Assembly: GCA_963844575.1 (NCBI GenBank)
Contig: CAWJOU010000005.1
Coordinates: 3,038,001-3,102,000 of the forward strand
DNA from: DASZUK01 sp963844575
GTDB lineage: Bacteria; Actinomycetota; Acidimicrobiia; Acidimicrobiales; RAAP-2
DNA: 64,000 bases
Reading direction: 5' to 3'
The notes below the pieces were generated by a model that saw only the letters and a program-made list of their open reading frames with translations, was not told where the DNA came from and did no database searches. How positions within the stretch are numbered: the stretch's first letter is position 1; the number at the start of each line of letters is the position of its first letter. The position numbers and the translations under genes were made by a program. This document shows positions 1 through 8,103 of the stretch, piece by piece.

Positions 1-504
1 GTCGGCGTCCGGCTCGACGTGAACTACTACGAGTGGGGCTCGGACACCGCGGAGTTCATCGCGGTCGGCACCGCAGTGAAGGCCGAGGACGGCCGGTCGT
101 ACCGGAACAACCAGGGCAAGCCGTTCACCTCCGACCTCTCCGGCCAGGACTTCTGGACGCTCATGCAGACCGGCCACGTCCCGCTCGGCCTCGTCATGGG
201 CACGTGCGTGTACCACATCGCCCACCGCGGCCTCGGCCAAACGCTGCGGACGGCCGGCCAGAACGCCGAGCTGCCGAACTTCACCCAGGCCCTCTACGAG
301 GCCCGCGAGCTGGCGATGACGCGGATGCAGGACGAGGCGACCGCGCTCGAGGCGACCGGCATCGTCGGCGTCCGGCTCGAGGAGAAGAGCCACATGTGGG
401 GCGACCACACGATCGAGTTCCTCTCGCTCGGCACCGCGGTGGCGAAGACGGAGGGCGACCACACGATCCCGCCGCCCCGCACGATCATCTCGCTCGACGG
501 GTGA
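1..504 (+). CDS. YbjQ-like heavy-metal-binding domain protein, 5' truncated
   Basis: The gene is cut by the left window edge: the frame is already open at base 1, and an ATG-like start at base 19 is not credible because conserved domain sequence precedes it. The visible part ends one YbjQ-type domain (VGVRLDVNYYEW, then an EFIAVGTAV strand) and contains a second (residues about 95-150, GIVGVRLEEKSH then EFLSLGTAV). YbjQ (COG0393) domains are small beta-rich folds that pentamerise; their biochemical role is unknown. It is followed after 13 bases by a paralogue and belongs to a three-gene tandem family. The family call rests on the repeated (V/I)VGV plus GTAV pattern. Confidence 0.7.
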   Translation, partial: VGVRLDVNYYEWGSDTAEFIAVGTAVKAEDGRSYRNNQGKPFTSDLSGQDFWTLMQTGHVPLGLVMGTCVYHIAHRGLGQTLRTAGQNAELPNFTQALYEARELAMTRMQDEATALEATGIVGVRLEEKSHMWGDHTIEFLSLGTAVAKTEGDHTIPPPRTIISLDG

Positions 505-517
505 CGGCCGGCGATCG

Positions 518-1513
518 ATGAGCCCATCCCCCGACGACCGGCCCGCGGCCACAGCGGCCGACGAGGAGCGCCCGCCCGGCGGGCCGGACGGCGCGGCGGG
601 AGCGAACGCCGGCTCGCCGGACGACCTGCCGGAAGCCGTCGCCCGACGGCTCGGCGAAGGCGCGTGGTCGTCAGGACTGTCGGTCGCCGACTTCGCGGCC
701 GGGGCCGCGCTCGGTCTCGAGCCGGCCGCGGCGGTCCAGGGCTACGCGGTCGTCCAGCTCACGAGGTACGGCCAGGGGTACTACGGGCGGGGCGTCTTCG
801 GCGCCGGCTCGACATGGGGACCACCGACCGAGCGCGGCGTCTACGGCGAGCGCTGGCAGTGCCCGCACGGGTTCGTCAGTGGCGAGCACCGCACGTACGG
901 GTTCAACGCGGAGCAGTCGTGGGCGGAGGAGGTCTGGGAGAGCAGCTGGCACCTGGCCCGCCAGCGCATGGTCGAAGAAGCCGAGGCGGCCGGCGCCCAC
1001 GGGGTCATCGGCGTCGTCGACGAGGTCCGCCAGCTGCTCGGCTGGGGCGTCACCGAGTTCCGCATGAGTGGCACCGCGGTGCGGGTGCCGGGGACGGCGC
1101 GACCGAAGGAGCCGTTCACGACGTTCCTGGCCGGCCAGCGGCTGACGAAGTTGCTCGAGGCCGGGTTCGCGCCGGTCTCGGTGGCCGCCGCGCTGAGCTC
1201 GGTCCAGATGTACGGGTACTGCCTCACCCACTACCAGATGGCCGGCACGGCGGTGAACAGCTGGTCGTCGTCCGGCGTCCACGCGATCGCCCAGGTCAAC
1301 AAGGCCCAGCGGGCCGCCCGGCACGTCGTCCGCGAGCGGATCCGCCATCAGCTCGGGTCGGACTCGCTGCACGGCGCGGTCCTCGAACAGTACGAAGAAG
1401 AGATGGGCGACGGTGACCTGTCGATCCAGTGCCTGATGAAGGGGACGCGGGTCCGCCGCTACAAGGCGTTCGACCCGCTCACCGAGGCCGAGCCGGTCGT
1501 GCGGCTGGGATGA
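518..1513 (+). CDS. Tandem YbjQ-like domain protein
   Basis: This 331-residue protein starts with a Pro/Gly/Ala-rich, probably disordered segment of about 50 residues. Two YbjQ-like modules follow: the first ends in GVIGVVDEVRQLLGWGVTEF then SGTAVRV (about residues 160-195), and the second contains an HYQMAGTAV segment and a C-terminal LMKGTRVRRY strand. The central region has a Tyr/Gly-rich stretch (GQGYYGRGVFG) not typical of single-domain YbjQ. No signal peptide or membrane segment is seen, so it is probably cytoplasmic. It overlaps the next gene by ATGA, which indicates translational coupling. The function is unknown. Confidence 0.7.
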   Translation: MSPSPDDRPAATAADEERPPGGPDGAAGANAGSPDDLPEAVARRLGEGAWSSGLSVADFAAGAALGLEPAAAVQGYAVVQLTRYGQGYYGRGVFGAGSTWGPPTERGVYGERWQCPHGFVSGEHRTYGFNAEQSWAEEVWESSWHLARQRMVEEAEAAGAHGVIGVVDEVRQLLGWGVTEFRMSGTAVRVPGTARPKEPFTTFLAGQRLTKLLEAGFAPVSVAAALSSVQMYGYCLTHYQMAGTAVNSWSSSGVHAIAQVNKAQRAARHVVRERIRHQLGSDSLHGAVLEQYEEEMGDGDLSIQCLMKGTRVRRYKAFDPLTEAEPVVRLG

Positions 1514-2370
1514 CCGAGCCAACCGAAGAGCTGCAGGCGGCGATGGCCGCGCTGGTCGGCCCCGGCCCCGGCCCAGACGGCCACGCCGGCCGCGCTGGCG
1601 GGACCGGCGGTCGGGCGACGACGTCGGACCTCTCGATCGACGAGATCCTCCTCCTGCACTCGATCGGCTGGGAGCCGGTCGACGTCGTCTTCGGCGTCTC
1701 GTGGTGGTCGGTCCCGTGGGGCGTCTGGCAGTGGCAGGTCGGCGAGATCGAAGAGGCGTCGAACGCGTTCGCCGGGGCCATGGACGAGGCGAGCCGGCTG
1801 CTGCGCGACGAGTGCACCCGGCTCGGCGGGTCCGGTGTCGTCGGCGTCGACGTCGGGCTCCGCGTGGCGTCCCACCACATCGACCTGACGCTCACCGGCA
1901 CTGCGGTCCGCCGCATCGGCGCGGCGACATCGCCGTTCGAGTTCGTGTCTGACCTCTCCGCCCGGGACTTCGTCCTGCTGACGCGGTCGGGATGGTGGCC
2001 GCTCGGGCTGGCCGCCGGGGCCAGCTTCGTCGTCGCCCCGCGGCGCAGCGCCCGGCAGTGGGCGGCCCAGCAGGGGCAGAACACCGAGCTGCCGAACCTC
2101 ACCGAAGCGCTCTACCTCGCCCGCGAGAAGGCGATGGAGCGAATGCAGCGGTCCGGGATGGCGATGCACGCCGAAGGCGTCGTCGGGGTCAAGCTCCGGG
2201 AGGGCCCGCTCGGCTACAACGCCCGGGCGATGCAGTTCGTCGCCATCGGCACCGGCGTCCATCTGCGCGAGGATGCGCACCGAACGATCGACCCGAAGAT
2301 GGTCGTCACCCTCGACGAGCGGGTCCGGGAGTTCGACATCCGAAAGCTCCGGAGCGGCGGCCCGGCGTAG
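1510..2370 (+). CDS. Tandem YbjQ-like domain protein
   Basis: This is the third member of the tandem family, 286 residues from the ATG that overlaps the upstream stop codon. An Ala/Gly-rich leader (about 40 residues) precedes two YbjQ-like modules: GSGVVGVDVGLRVASHHIDL with LTGTAVRR, and AEGVVGVKLREG with FVAIGTGV. Its second module and that of the first gene share QNxELPNxTxALYxAREKAM-like sequence, so they are clear paralogues. The stop codon lies inside a 17-bp palindrome. All three genes probably form one transcript whose products could assemble together; that is inference. No known pathway assignment is possible. Confidence 0.7.
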   Translation: MTEPTEELQAAMAALVGPGPGPDGHAGRAGGTGGRATTSDLSIDEILLLHSIGWEPVDVVFGVSWWSVPWGVWQWQVGEIEEASNAFAGAMDEASRLLRDECTRLGGSGVVGVDVGLRVASHHIDLTLTGTAVRRIGAATSPFEFVSDLSARDFVLLTRSGWWPLGLAAGASFVVAPRRSARQWAAQQGQNTELPNLTEALYLAREKAMERMQRSGMAMHAEGVVGVKLREGPLGYNARAMQFVAIGTGVHLREDAHRTIDPKMVVTLDERVREFDIRKLRSGGPA

Positions 2371-2383
2371 GGAGACTCCCTAC
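2367..2383. promoter_or_regulatory. 17-bp perfect palindrome before the ECH gene
   Basis: GTAGGGAG and CTCCCTAC flank a single central A. The one-base centre cannot form an RNA hairpin loop, so a protein-binding operator is more likely than a terminator. It overlaps the stop codon of the YbjQ-like gene and sits 38 bases before the enoyl-CoA hydratase-like gene. Confidence 0.45.
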
Positions 2384-2406
2384 CTAAAGACCCTCTACCG
2401 AAAGAC
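2380..2406. repeat. 12-bp direct repeat before the ECH gene
   Basis: CTACCTAAAGAC (2380-2391) and CTACCGAAAGAC (2395-2406) differ at one base and are offset by 15 bases. The right arm of the adjacent palindrome overlaps the first copy. The role is unknown; regulatory binding is possible. Confidence 0.4.
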
Positions 2407-2420
2407 AGGGAGACGACGAC

Positions 2421-3224
2421 GTGCCGTTCGTAGTGATCGACAAGCCGCGCCCGCAGGTGACCCTCGTCACGCTCAACCGGCCGGAGCGGATGAACGCGAT
2501 GGCGTTCGACGTGATGATCCCGCTCAAGGAGGCGCTGACGGAGATCGGGCGGGACAACGAGACGCGAGTCGTCGTCCTGACCGGCGCCGGCCCCGGGTTC
2601 TGCTCGGGGGCCGACCTGGAGGACCCGGGGGTCATCCCGCACATCGACGGCCTCACGCTGCCGACGATCGCGCTGCGATCGATGGAGCTGCTCGACGAGG
2701 TCATCCGGACGCTGCGCAAGCTGCACCAGCCGGTCATCTCGGCCATCAACGGCCCGGCCATCGGCGGCGGGTTCTGCCTCTCGCTGGCCACCGACATCCG
2801 CCTGGCCGCGGACGGCGCGTACTTCCGGGCGGCCGGCATCAACAACGGCTTGACCGCGGCCGAGCTCGGCTTGAGCTACTTGCTCCCCCGGGCGGTCGGG
2901 TCGTCGCGAGCGGCCGAGATCATGCTGACCGGGCGCGACGTCGACGCGGCCGAAGCGTGCCGGATCGGCCTCGTCTCCCGCGTCGTCCCCGGCGACGAGC
3001 TGCTCGACGCGGCCTACGACGTCGCCGAGCGGATCGTCGGCTGGAGCCGTCCGGGCATCGAGCTGACGAAGCGGATGCTGTGGAACGGCCTCGACGCGTC
3101 GAGCCTGGAGACGCACATGGACGCGGAGGGCACCGCCCAGCTGTTCGTCCGGATCACGACGCAGAACTTCGAGGAGGCGATCCGGGCCCGCCGTGACAAG
3201 CGGCCACCGGCGTTCAAGGACTGA
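2421..3224 (+). CDS. Enoyl-CoA hydratase/isomerase family protein
   Basis: The 267-residue length is normal for a crotonase. The GTG start is preceded by GGGAG. The oxyanion-hole strands are visible: LTGAGPGFCSGADL near residue 55, and AINGPAIGGGFCLSLATD near residue 110, then the TAAELGLSYLLPR helix, where the catalytic-Glu region lies. The family hydrates or isomerises enoyl-CoAs in beta-oxidation; substrate specificity cannot be read from sequence. It is separated from the YbjQ-like genes by a palindrome and direct repeat, so it may have its own promoter. It is convergent with the haemoglobin gene, with only 5 bases between. Confidence 0.85.
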   Translation: MPFVVIDKPRPQVTLVTLNRPERMNAMAFDVMIPLKEALTEIGRDNETRVVVLTGAGPGFCSGADLEDPGVIPHIDGLTLPTIALRSMELLDEVIRTLRKLHQPVISAINGPAIGGGFCLSLATDIRLAADGAYFRAAGINNGLTAAELGLSYLLPRAVGSSRAAEIMLTGRDVDAAEACRIGLVSRVVPGDELLDAAYDVAERIVGWSRPGIELTKRMLWNGLDASSLETHMDAEGTAQLFVRITTQNFEEAIRARRDKRPPAFKD

Positions 3225-3229
3225 GCCGG

Positions 3230-3613
3230 CTAGCCGTTGGCGTTCATCAGCTGATGGGCGGCCACCTCGAAGTACGTGAGCAGCTCGGCCTCGTCGTCCG
3301 GTGAGAGCCCAGCCGCGCCGACGGCGCCCCGGACGGCCGCGTTCATGTGCCGGAGCCAGGCGTCGCGCTCGAGCGTGCCGATGACGAACGGTACGTGCCG
3401 CAGCCGCAGCCGCGGATGGCCACGCTGTTCGTTGTACGTCGACGGGCCGCCCCAGTACTGGACGAGGAAGAGGGCGAGGTGGGCCTTCGGGTCGGTCAGG
3501 TCGTCCGGATAGAGCGGCCGCAGGACGGGATCGCCGGCGACGCCGCCGTAGAACCGGTCGACGAGGTCGACGAAGAAGGCCTCTCCCCCGGCCCGGTCGT
3601 ACAAGGTGTCCAT
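3230..3613 (-). CDS. glbO: Group II truncated haemoglobin (trHbO type)
   Basis: From the ATG at 3613 this is a 127-residue 2-on-2 globin, the normal length. It carries hallmark trHbO segments: LYPDDL, QYWGGPSTYNEQRGHPRLR, the proximal His in LRLRHVPF (His73), and the Trp in ERDAWL (TrpG8 type). These proteins bind O2 or NO and are linked to respiration and peroxide or NO chemistry. A longer upstream reading of the same frame would run through the divergent flavoprotein and is rejected. A TACCGT -10-like element seven bases before ATG suggests a leaderless transcript. Confidence 0.92.
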   Translation of the reverse strand: MDTLYDRAGGEAFFVDLVDRFYGGVAGDPVLRPLYPDDLTDPKAHLALFLVQYWGGPSTYNEQRGHPRLRLRHVPFVIGTLERDAWLRHMNAAVRGAVGAAGLSPDDEAELLTYFEVAAHQLMNANG

Positions 3614-3620
3614 CCGGACG

Positions 3621-3721
3621 ACGGTAGACGATCGGCTCCGCCCGGCCCGCCGGTTGGCGGGCCGGACTCGGGCAGTTCGGCCCGAACGGGCCGGCAATGC
3701 CCGTTGGCGGGCGGGTACTGT
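3621..3721. promoter_or_regulatory. Divergent promoter with palindrome
   Basis: For the leftward globin gene, TACCGT (complement of 3621-3626) lies 7 bases before the start. For the rightward flavoprotein, TACTGT (3716-3721) lies 6 bases before GTG 3728. Both fit leaderless initiation. Between them CGGCCCG-AA-CGGGCCG (3678-3693) is a perfect inverted repeat with 7-bp arms, a possible operator acting on both genes. Confidence 0.45.
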
Positions 3722-3727
3722 GTCGAC

Positions 3728-4888
3728 GTGTCCACCCACGTCGTCGTCCTGGGGGCCGGTTTCGGCGGCCTGGAGCTCTCGACCCGGCTGTCCGACGCCC
3801 TCGGCGACGACGTACGGGTCACGCTGATCGACCAGAGCGGCGCGTTCACGTTCGGCTTCTCGAAGCTCGACGTCCTCTTCGGCCGGGCCGGCCTGGCGTC
3901 GGTCCGCTACCCGTACCGCGACGTCGCCGCGCCGGCGGTGACGTTCCGCCAGGAGCGGATCGTCCGCATCGACCCCGAGCGGCGCCGGGTCGACACCGAC
4001 CAGGGGACGTACGACGCGGACATCCTCGTCGTCGCCCTCGGGGCCGACCTCGACCCGGGAGCGACGCCGGGGTTCACGGAGGGCGGCCACGAGTTCTACT
4101 CCCCCGAGGGGGCGGAGGCGACGGCGGCCGTGCTCGACCGGTTCGACGGCGGGGACGTCGTCATCAGCGTCCTCGGCCCACTCTTCAAGTGCCCGCCGGC
4201 GCCGAACGAGACGGCGTTCCTGCTCCACGACTACCTCGTCCGGCGGGGTATCCGTGACCGCTGCACGATCCATCTCCTCTCGCCACTCCCGATCCCGATC
4301 CCGATCTCCCAGGACACGTCGGCCGCCATCGTCGACCTGCTGGCCGAGCGGGGCGTTACGTACCGGGGCCAGTCGATGGTGACCCGGCTCGATCCGGCCG
4401 AACGAGTGGCCCATCTGGCCGACGGCAGTACGCAGGCGTATGACCTGTTCCTCGGCATCCCGGTCCACTGCGCGCCGCCGGTCGTCGTCGAGTCCGGGCT
4501 GACCGAGGACGGGTGGGTACCGGTCGACCCGGCGACGTTCGCCACCCGGTTCCCCGACGTCTACGCGGTCGGCGACGTCACCAGTGCACCGGTCCCCCGG
4601 GCCGGGATCATCGCGGAAGGCGAGGCGGCGACCGCGGCCAACGTCATCATCGCCCGGCTGACCGATGGCCCGATGCCGCCGCCGTACCAGGGGGCGGCGG
4701 TCTGCTTCATCGAGATGGGCGACCGCACGGTCGGGCGGGTCGACGTCAACTTCCTCGCCGGTGTCGCGCCGACCGCGTCGTTCACTCCGCCGTCCGTCGA
4801 GCAGGCCGAGGAGAAGCGCCAGTTCGGGGCGACCCGCCGGGAGCGCTGGTTCGGGTATCCCGGCGGCGAGCCACCGGCCGGCTCCTAG
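3728..4888 (+). CDS. FAD/NAD(P)-dependent oxidoreductase, sulfide:quinone reductase-like
   Basis: The 386-residue protein starts at GTG 3728, directly at the Rossmann motif VVVLGAGFGGLE (residues 5-16). Further flavoprotein features are VVALGADL (about 102) and the C-terminal FPDVYAVGDVTSAP motif that binds FAD. The segment FKCPPAPNETAFLLHDYL places a Cys at residue 155 as in SQR-like proteins, and the family oxidises sulfide or related donors into quinones at the membrane. Only this one of the SQR redox cysteines is obvious, so the substrate is uncertain. It is divergent from a truncated haemoglobin, which hints at shared redox control. Confidence 0.8.
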   Translation: MSTHVVVLGAGFGGLELSTRLSDALGDDVRVTLIDQSGAFTFGFSKLDVLFGRAGLASVRYPYRDVAAPAVTFRQERIVRIDPERRRVDTDQGTYDADILVVALGADLDPGATPGFTEGGHEFYSPEGAEATAAVLDRFDGGDVVISVLGPLFKCPPAPNETAFLLHDYLVRRGIRDRCTIHLLSPLPIPIPISQDTSAAIVDLLAERGVTYRGQSMVTRLDPAERVAHLADGSTQAYDLFLGIPVHCAPPVVVESGLTEDGWVPVDPATFATRFPDVYAVGDVTSAPVPRAGIIAEGEAATAANVIIARLTDGPMPPPYQGAAVCFIEMGDRTVGRVDVNFLAGVAPTASFTPPSVEQAEEKRQFGATRRERWFGYPGGEPPAGS

Positions 4889-4927
4889 CCGCTCCGGTCC
4901 TAGCCGCTCCGGTCCTGGCCGCTCCGA
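4883..4927. repeat. 15-bp tandem repeat, three copies, at a stop codon
   Basis: TCCTAGCCGCTCCGG occurs twice exactly (4883-4897, 4898-4912) and a third time with two changes (4913-4927). The first copy contains the TAG stop codon of the flavoprotein gene. It lies between two convergent genes. Confidence 0.85.
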
Positions 4928-4941
4928 TCTCCGGCCGGCAC

Positions 4942-5337
4942 CTAACGGCTCATGTCGACCGGGTGGACTCGGGTCGGCTCGATCGTGACGACGACCCGGT
5001 GGTCGCCGGGCCCGTCGTGGACTCGCAGGTCGACGCCGTACTTCGCCCCGACGCGGTCGGCGAAGGCGTAGTCGTCGTCCGGGACGACGGTGGCATCGCC
5101 GCGGACCTCGAGGTAACGGAACGGGTTGGCGAGGTCGAGGACGAGCAACGACACGGCCGGGTTCTGCCGGAGGTTCTTCGTCTTCTGCCGGGACCCGTTC
5201 AGCGAGATCTTGAGATCGCCGTCGTCGTGGAGGAACCAGACCTCGGTCATCTGCGGCCGCCCGTCCCGGCCGACGGTGGCCAGCGTGGCGAACTTCGCGT
5301 CGAGCAGGTCGGTATGGGACTCGGGCACGTCAGGCAT
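4942..5337 (-). CDS. PPOX-class (split beta-barrel) F420/flavin-dependent oxidoreductase
   Basis: The ATG at 5337 has a strong AAGGAGG ribosome site and gives 131 residues, typical of the family; upstream codons in frame lack family similarity. The sequence FATLATVGRDGRPQMTEVWFLHDDGDLKISL is the N-terminal barrel of pyridoxamine-phosphate-oxidase-fold enzymes, followed by KTKNLRQNPAVSLLVLD and RYLEVRGDATVV. Actinobacterial members of this type usually bind coenzyme F420 or a flavin, and reduce or oxidise small molecules. The physiological substrate is unknown. It follows the methyltransferase gene on the same strand (77-base gap) and is convergent with the SQR-like gene. Confidence 0.85.
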   Translation of the reverse strand: MPDVPESHTDLLDAKFATLATVGRDGRPQMTEVWFLHDDGDLKISLNGSRQKTKNLRQNPAVSLLVLDLANPFRYLEVRGDATVVPDDDYAFADRVGAKYGVDLRVHDGPGDHRVVVTIEPTRVHPVDMSR

Positions 5338-5413
5338 GAGACTGCCTCCTTGGCGTTCAGCGGGTTCGGCGGGTCGGTCGTGACGGCCGGCCTCTCGGTC
5401 GACCGTCGCCGTT

Positions 5414-6217
5414 CTACCCGCCAGCCGGCCGCGACCGGCCGGTCGAGCCGGCCGCGGGCACCGACCCGGTGACCAGCCACGTGTCGTAGTGCACCGCGAC
5501 GTGGCCACCGGCCCGGTCGACGACATCGGCGACCGCGACGAGCAGTTCCTCCCGGGCCACCCGGTCGAGCGTCGCGTGGTCGCTGTGGGTCAGGAGCTGG
5601 TCGAGCCATTCGTCGGTCGTGTAGTCGCGCCGGTGGTCGAAACGGCGGACGGCGACGTCGACGAACGCGCCGGCATCCCGCAGGCCCGTCGCGCCGGACC
5701 CGTACCGGTCCGGCCCGGCGTTGCCGAGCAGCACGGAGTACTCGTCGAGACCGGGCGCGACCCGCCGATAGACGTCGTCGAGCGCGGCTTTCAACTCGGC
5801 GGGCAGGACGCCGATGTTCCAGAACAGCCCGATGCGGCCACCGGGGGCGAGCACCGACGCGGCCTTGGCCGGACCGACGGCCGGGTCGACCCAGTGCCAC
5901 GCCTGGCCGGCGACGACGAGGTCGAACACCCGGTCCCGAGGGTCCCACTGCTCGAACGACCCATCCTCGACGATGGTCCCGCGCTGGCGGGCCACCGCGG
6001 CCATCCGGCGGTCCGGCTCGACCCCGACGACGTCGCAGCCGCGATCGGTGAAGAGCTGGGCGACCCGGCCGGTTCCACAACCGACGTCGAGGACCCGGCC
6101 TGGTCGATCGGCGACGAGGGCGTCGATCAGGGCGGCCGGGTACGTCGGCCGAGCCCGGTCGTACCGCTCGGCGTCGGCCCCGAACGACTCGGCTCGCCGG
6201 CGGTCCTCGTGGAGCAT
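5414..6217 (-). CDS. Class I SAM-dependent methyltransferase
   Basis: 267 residues. Motif I is RVLDVGCGTGRVAQLF (about residues 40-55), followed by the acidic residue region DVVGVEPDRRM, then FDLVVAGQAWHWVDP (post-I/II) and GGRIGLFWN (motif III), as in Methyltransf_11 proteins. The N-terminal ESFGADAERYDRARPTYP is typical of this group, which methylates small molecules or remains uncharacterised. CATGAT lies six bases upstream of ATG, suggesting a leaderless start. No partner gene identifies the substrate. Confidence 0.85.
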   Translation of the reverse strand: MLHEDRRRAESFGADAERYDRARPTYPAALIDALVADRPGRVLDVGCGTGRVAQLFTDRGCDVVGVEPDRRMAAVARQRGTIVEDGSFEQWDPRDRVFDLVVAGQAWHWVDPAVGPAKAASVLAPGGRIGLFWNIGVLPAELKAALDDVYRRVAPGLDEYSVLLGNAGPDRYGSGATGLRDAGAFVDVAVRRFDHRRDYTTDEWLDQLLTHSDHATLDRVAREELLVAVADVVDRAGGHVAVHYDTWLVTGSVPAAGSTGRSRPAGG

Positions 6218-6306
6218 CGGCCCATCATGCCGCCCGGTGCCGCCAGCAGCGTTCTCCCTGGTCAGCCCGGTGCGATCTCGGCCCCGTGCTAGCGTCGCGG
6301 GCTCGT

Positions 6307-6380
<74 letters not shown>

Positions 6381-6510
6381 GTCGTACGTCCAACGAGTGG
6401 TGGCGAGGTACCCATGGGCCCGGAACACCAGAAGGACCATCGGTCGTCGCGAATCGTCCCTGGGGGCCCGGCCGTTCGGCATCAGGTTCCCGGTAGACCG
6501 TCCCGACTGA

Positions 6511-7311
6511 TCAGCGGGCGGCCCGCCACGGCGGGACGGCGTTCATCCCGCCGTCGAGCAGGAACATCTGGCCCTGCGCGTAGCGAGCTTCGGGCGACGC
6601 CAACCACTGCACCAGGGCGGCGGTGTCCTCGGGGCGGCCGGCCTCTTCGGTCAGGCGCGTTCGCCGGTGCATGTCGAGCCCGGCCGGGCCGGACTGCGCC
6701 CTGGAGGCCTCGGTCAGCGTGACGCCGGGAGCCACCCCGACGACGCGGATGCCTTGGGGGCCGTGGCTGACCGCCATCGCCTTGGTGAGCGTCTCGAGGG
6801 CGGCCTTCGACGAGCGGTAGGCGACGTTGAAGCTGTCGCCGAAGTGCGCGCCGGCTGACCCGATGTTGACGATCACCCGGTCCGGCGGTGCCGCCAGCAT
6901 CGACGGCAGCACGTGCTTGGCCACGATCGCCGGTGCGGCCAGGTTGACGGCCAGCGTCTCCATCCACACTTCGCGACTGGTCGTGGCGAAGTCCAGATCG
7001 GCGCCGCTGAGCGCCGAGCCCATCACCGCGGCGTTGTTCACGAGCACCGAGATGTCCCCGAGCACGTCGACCACGGAACGGACAGCGGCGGCGACCGTGG
7101 GCTCGTCGGCGCCGACGTCGAGCACGATCGGCGCCGCCGTCCCGCCCCCCGCCGTGATGCTCGAGGCCGCGTCGTCCGCCAGGTCGGCGTCGACGTCGAC
7201 GACCGCGACCTTGGCGCCAGCGGTCGCGAACCGTTCGGCGATAGCCCGCCCGATGCCCCGGCCGGCCCCGGTGACGACGACGACCCGTTCGTCGGGTGCG
7301 GCAACCGTCAT
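6511..7311 (-). CDS. Short-chain dehydrogenase/reductase (SDR)
   Basis: 266 residues from an ATG overlapping the stop of the upstream SDR. It has the classical NAD(P) motif VTGAGRGIGRAIA (about 15-27), the acidic VVDVDAD end of beta-2 (suggesting NAD), LVNNAAVMG, and the active-site Ser plus YRSSKAALE (Tyr-x3-Lys). These enzymes oxidise alcohols or reduce ketones. The C-terminal FLLDGGMNAVPPWR resembles catabolic SDRs. It is the last gene of a leftward five-gene run (SDR, amidohydrolase, P450, SDR, SDR), which suggests it acts on a hydroxylated intermediate. Confidence 0.9.
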   Translation of the reverse strand: MTVAAPDERVVVVTGAGRGIGRAIAERFATAGAKVAVVDVDADLADDAASSITAGGGTAAPIVLDVGADEPTVAAAVRSVVDVLGDISVLVNNAAVMGSALSGADLDFATTSREVWMETLAVNLAAPAIVAKHVLPSMLAAPPDRVIVNIGSAGAHFGDSFNVAYRSSKAALETLTKAMAVSHGPQGIRVVGVAPGVTLTEASRAQSGPAGLDMHRRTRLTEEAGRPEDTAALVQWLASPEARYAQGQMFLLDGGMNAVPPWRAAR

Positions 7312-8099
7312 GCCGGCCTCACCATGCCGGCGTTCACCCGGAACACGTTGCCCGTGGCCCGGGCGGCCGCCGGCGAGACGAGGTACAAGATGAGCAGCGC
7401 CTGGTCGATCGGGTCGCAGACCTCGCCCAGCGGGGTCATCGACCGAATGCGCTCGAGGAAGCGCTCCCATTCGGCCGGGTCGACGTGGCCGTGCTCGTCG
7501 GCCACGTTGTGCCGGGTGAAGTCGGTGATGGTCGACCCCGGTGCGACGACGTTGACCCGGAGACCGAGCGGCCCGATCTCGTCGGCCAGGACCCGCGTCA
7601 ACATGGTGATCCCGGCCTTGGTCATGGCGTAGACGGCGTTGCCACCGACCGGCATGTCGATGATCGACGACGCCACGTTGACGATGCTGCCCTTCCCGGC
7701 CGGCGCCATCACCCGGATGGCCGCCTGGCAGCAGAAGAACGTGCCCTTCAGGTTCACGCCGAGGACCCGGTCGAGCTCGACCTCGTCGATGTCGACCACG
7801 TGACCGCGTTCGGCCCACACGCCGGCCACGTTGCAGACGATGTCGAGCCGCCCGTGCTCGGCGATGATGGCGTCGACCACCGCGTCGACCGCCAGCCGGT
7901 CACTGACGTCGAGCGCCACCGCCGAGCCACCGATCCCGGCCGCCACCTCCTTGGCCCCGCTGACGTCCACGTCGGCCACGATCACCGTCGCCCCGGCCTC
8001 GGCCAGGACCTCAGCGGTGGCCCGGCCGATGCCGTTGGCGCCGCCGGTGACCAGCGCCACCTGGCCGTCGACTCGGAAGGCGTCGAGGAAGTTGCTCAT
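7308..8099 (-). CDS. Short-chain dehydrogenase/reductase (SDR)
   Basis: 263 residues from ATG 8099, four bases after the P450 stop codon. Motifs: VTGGANGIGRATAEVL (about 15-30), VIVADVDVSG (NAD-type acidic residue), CNVAGVWAE in the usual NNAG position, and YAMTKAGI (Tyr-x3-Lys). NNAG is replaced by CNVAG, an uncommon but tolerated variant. It overlaps the next SDR by ATGA. Tight linkage to the cytochrome P450 suggests it oxidises the P450 product to a ketone; that is inference. Confidence 0.9.
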   Translation of the reverse strand: MSNFLDAFRVDGQVALVTGGANGIGRATAEVLAEAGATVIVADVDVSGAKEVAAGIGGSAVALDVSDRLAVDAVVDAIIAEHGRLDIVCNVAGVWAERGHVVDIDEVELDRVLGVNLKGTFFCCQAAIRVMAPAGKGSIVNVASSIIDMPVGGNAVYAMTKAGITMLTRVLADEIGPLGLRVNVVAPGSTITDFTRHNVADEHGHVDPAEWERFLERIRSMTPLGEVCDPIDQALLILYLVSPAAARATGNVFRVNAGMVRPA

Positions 8100-8103
8100 C
8101 GGC

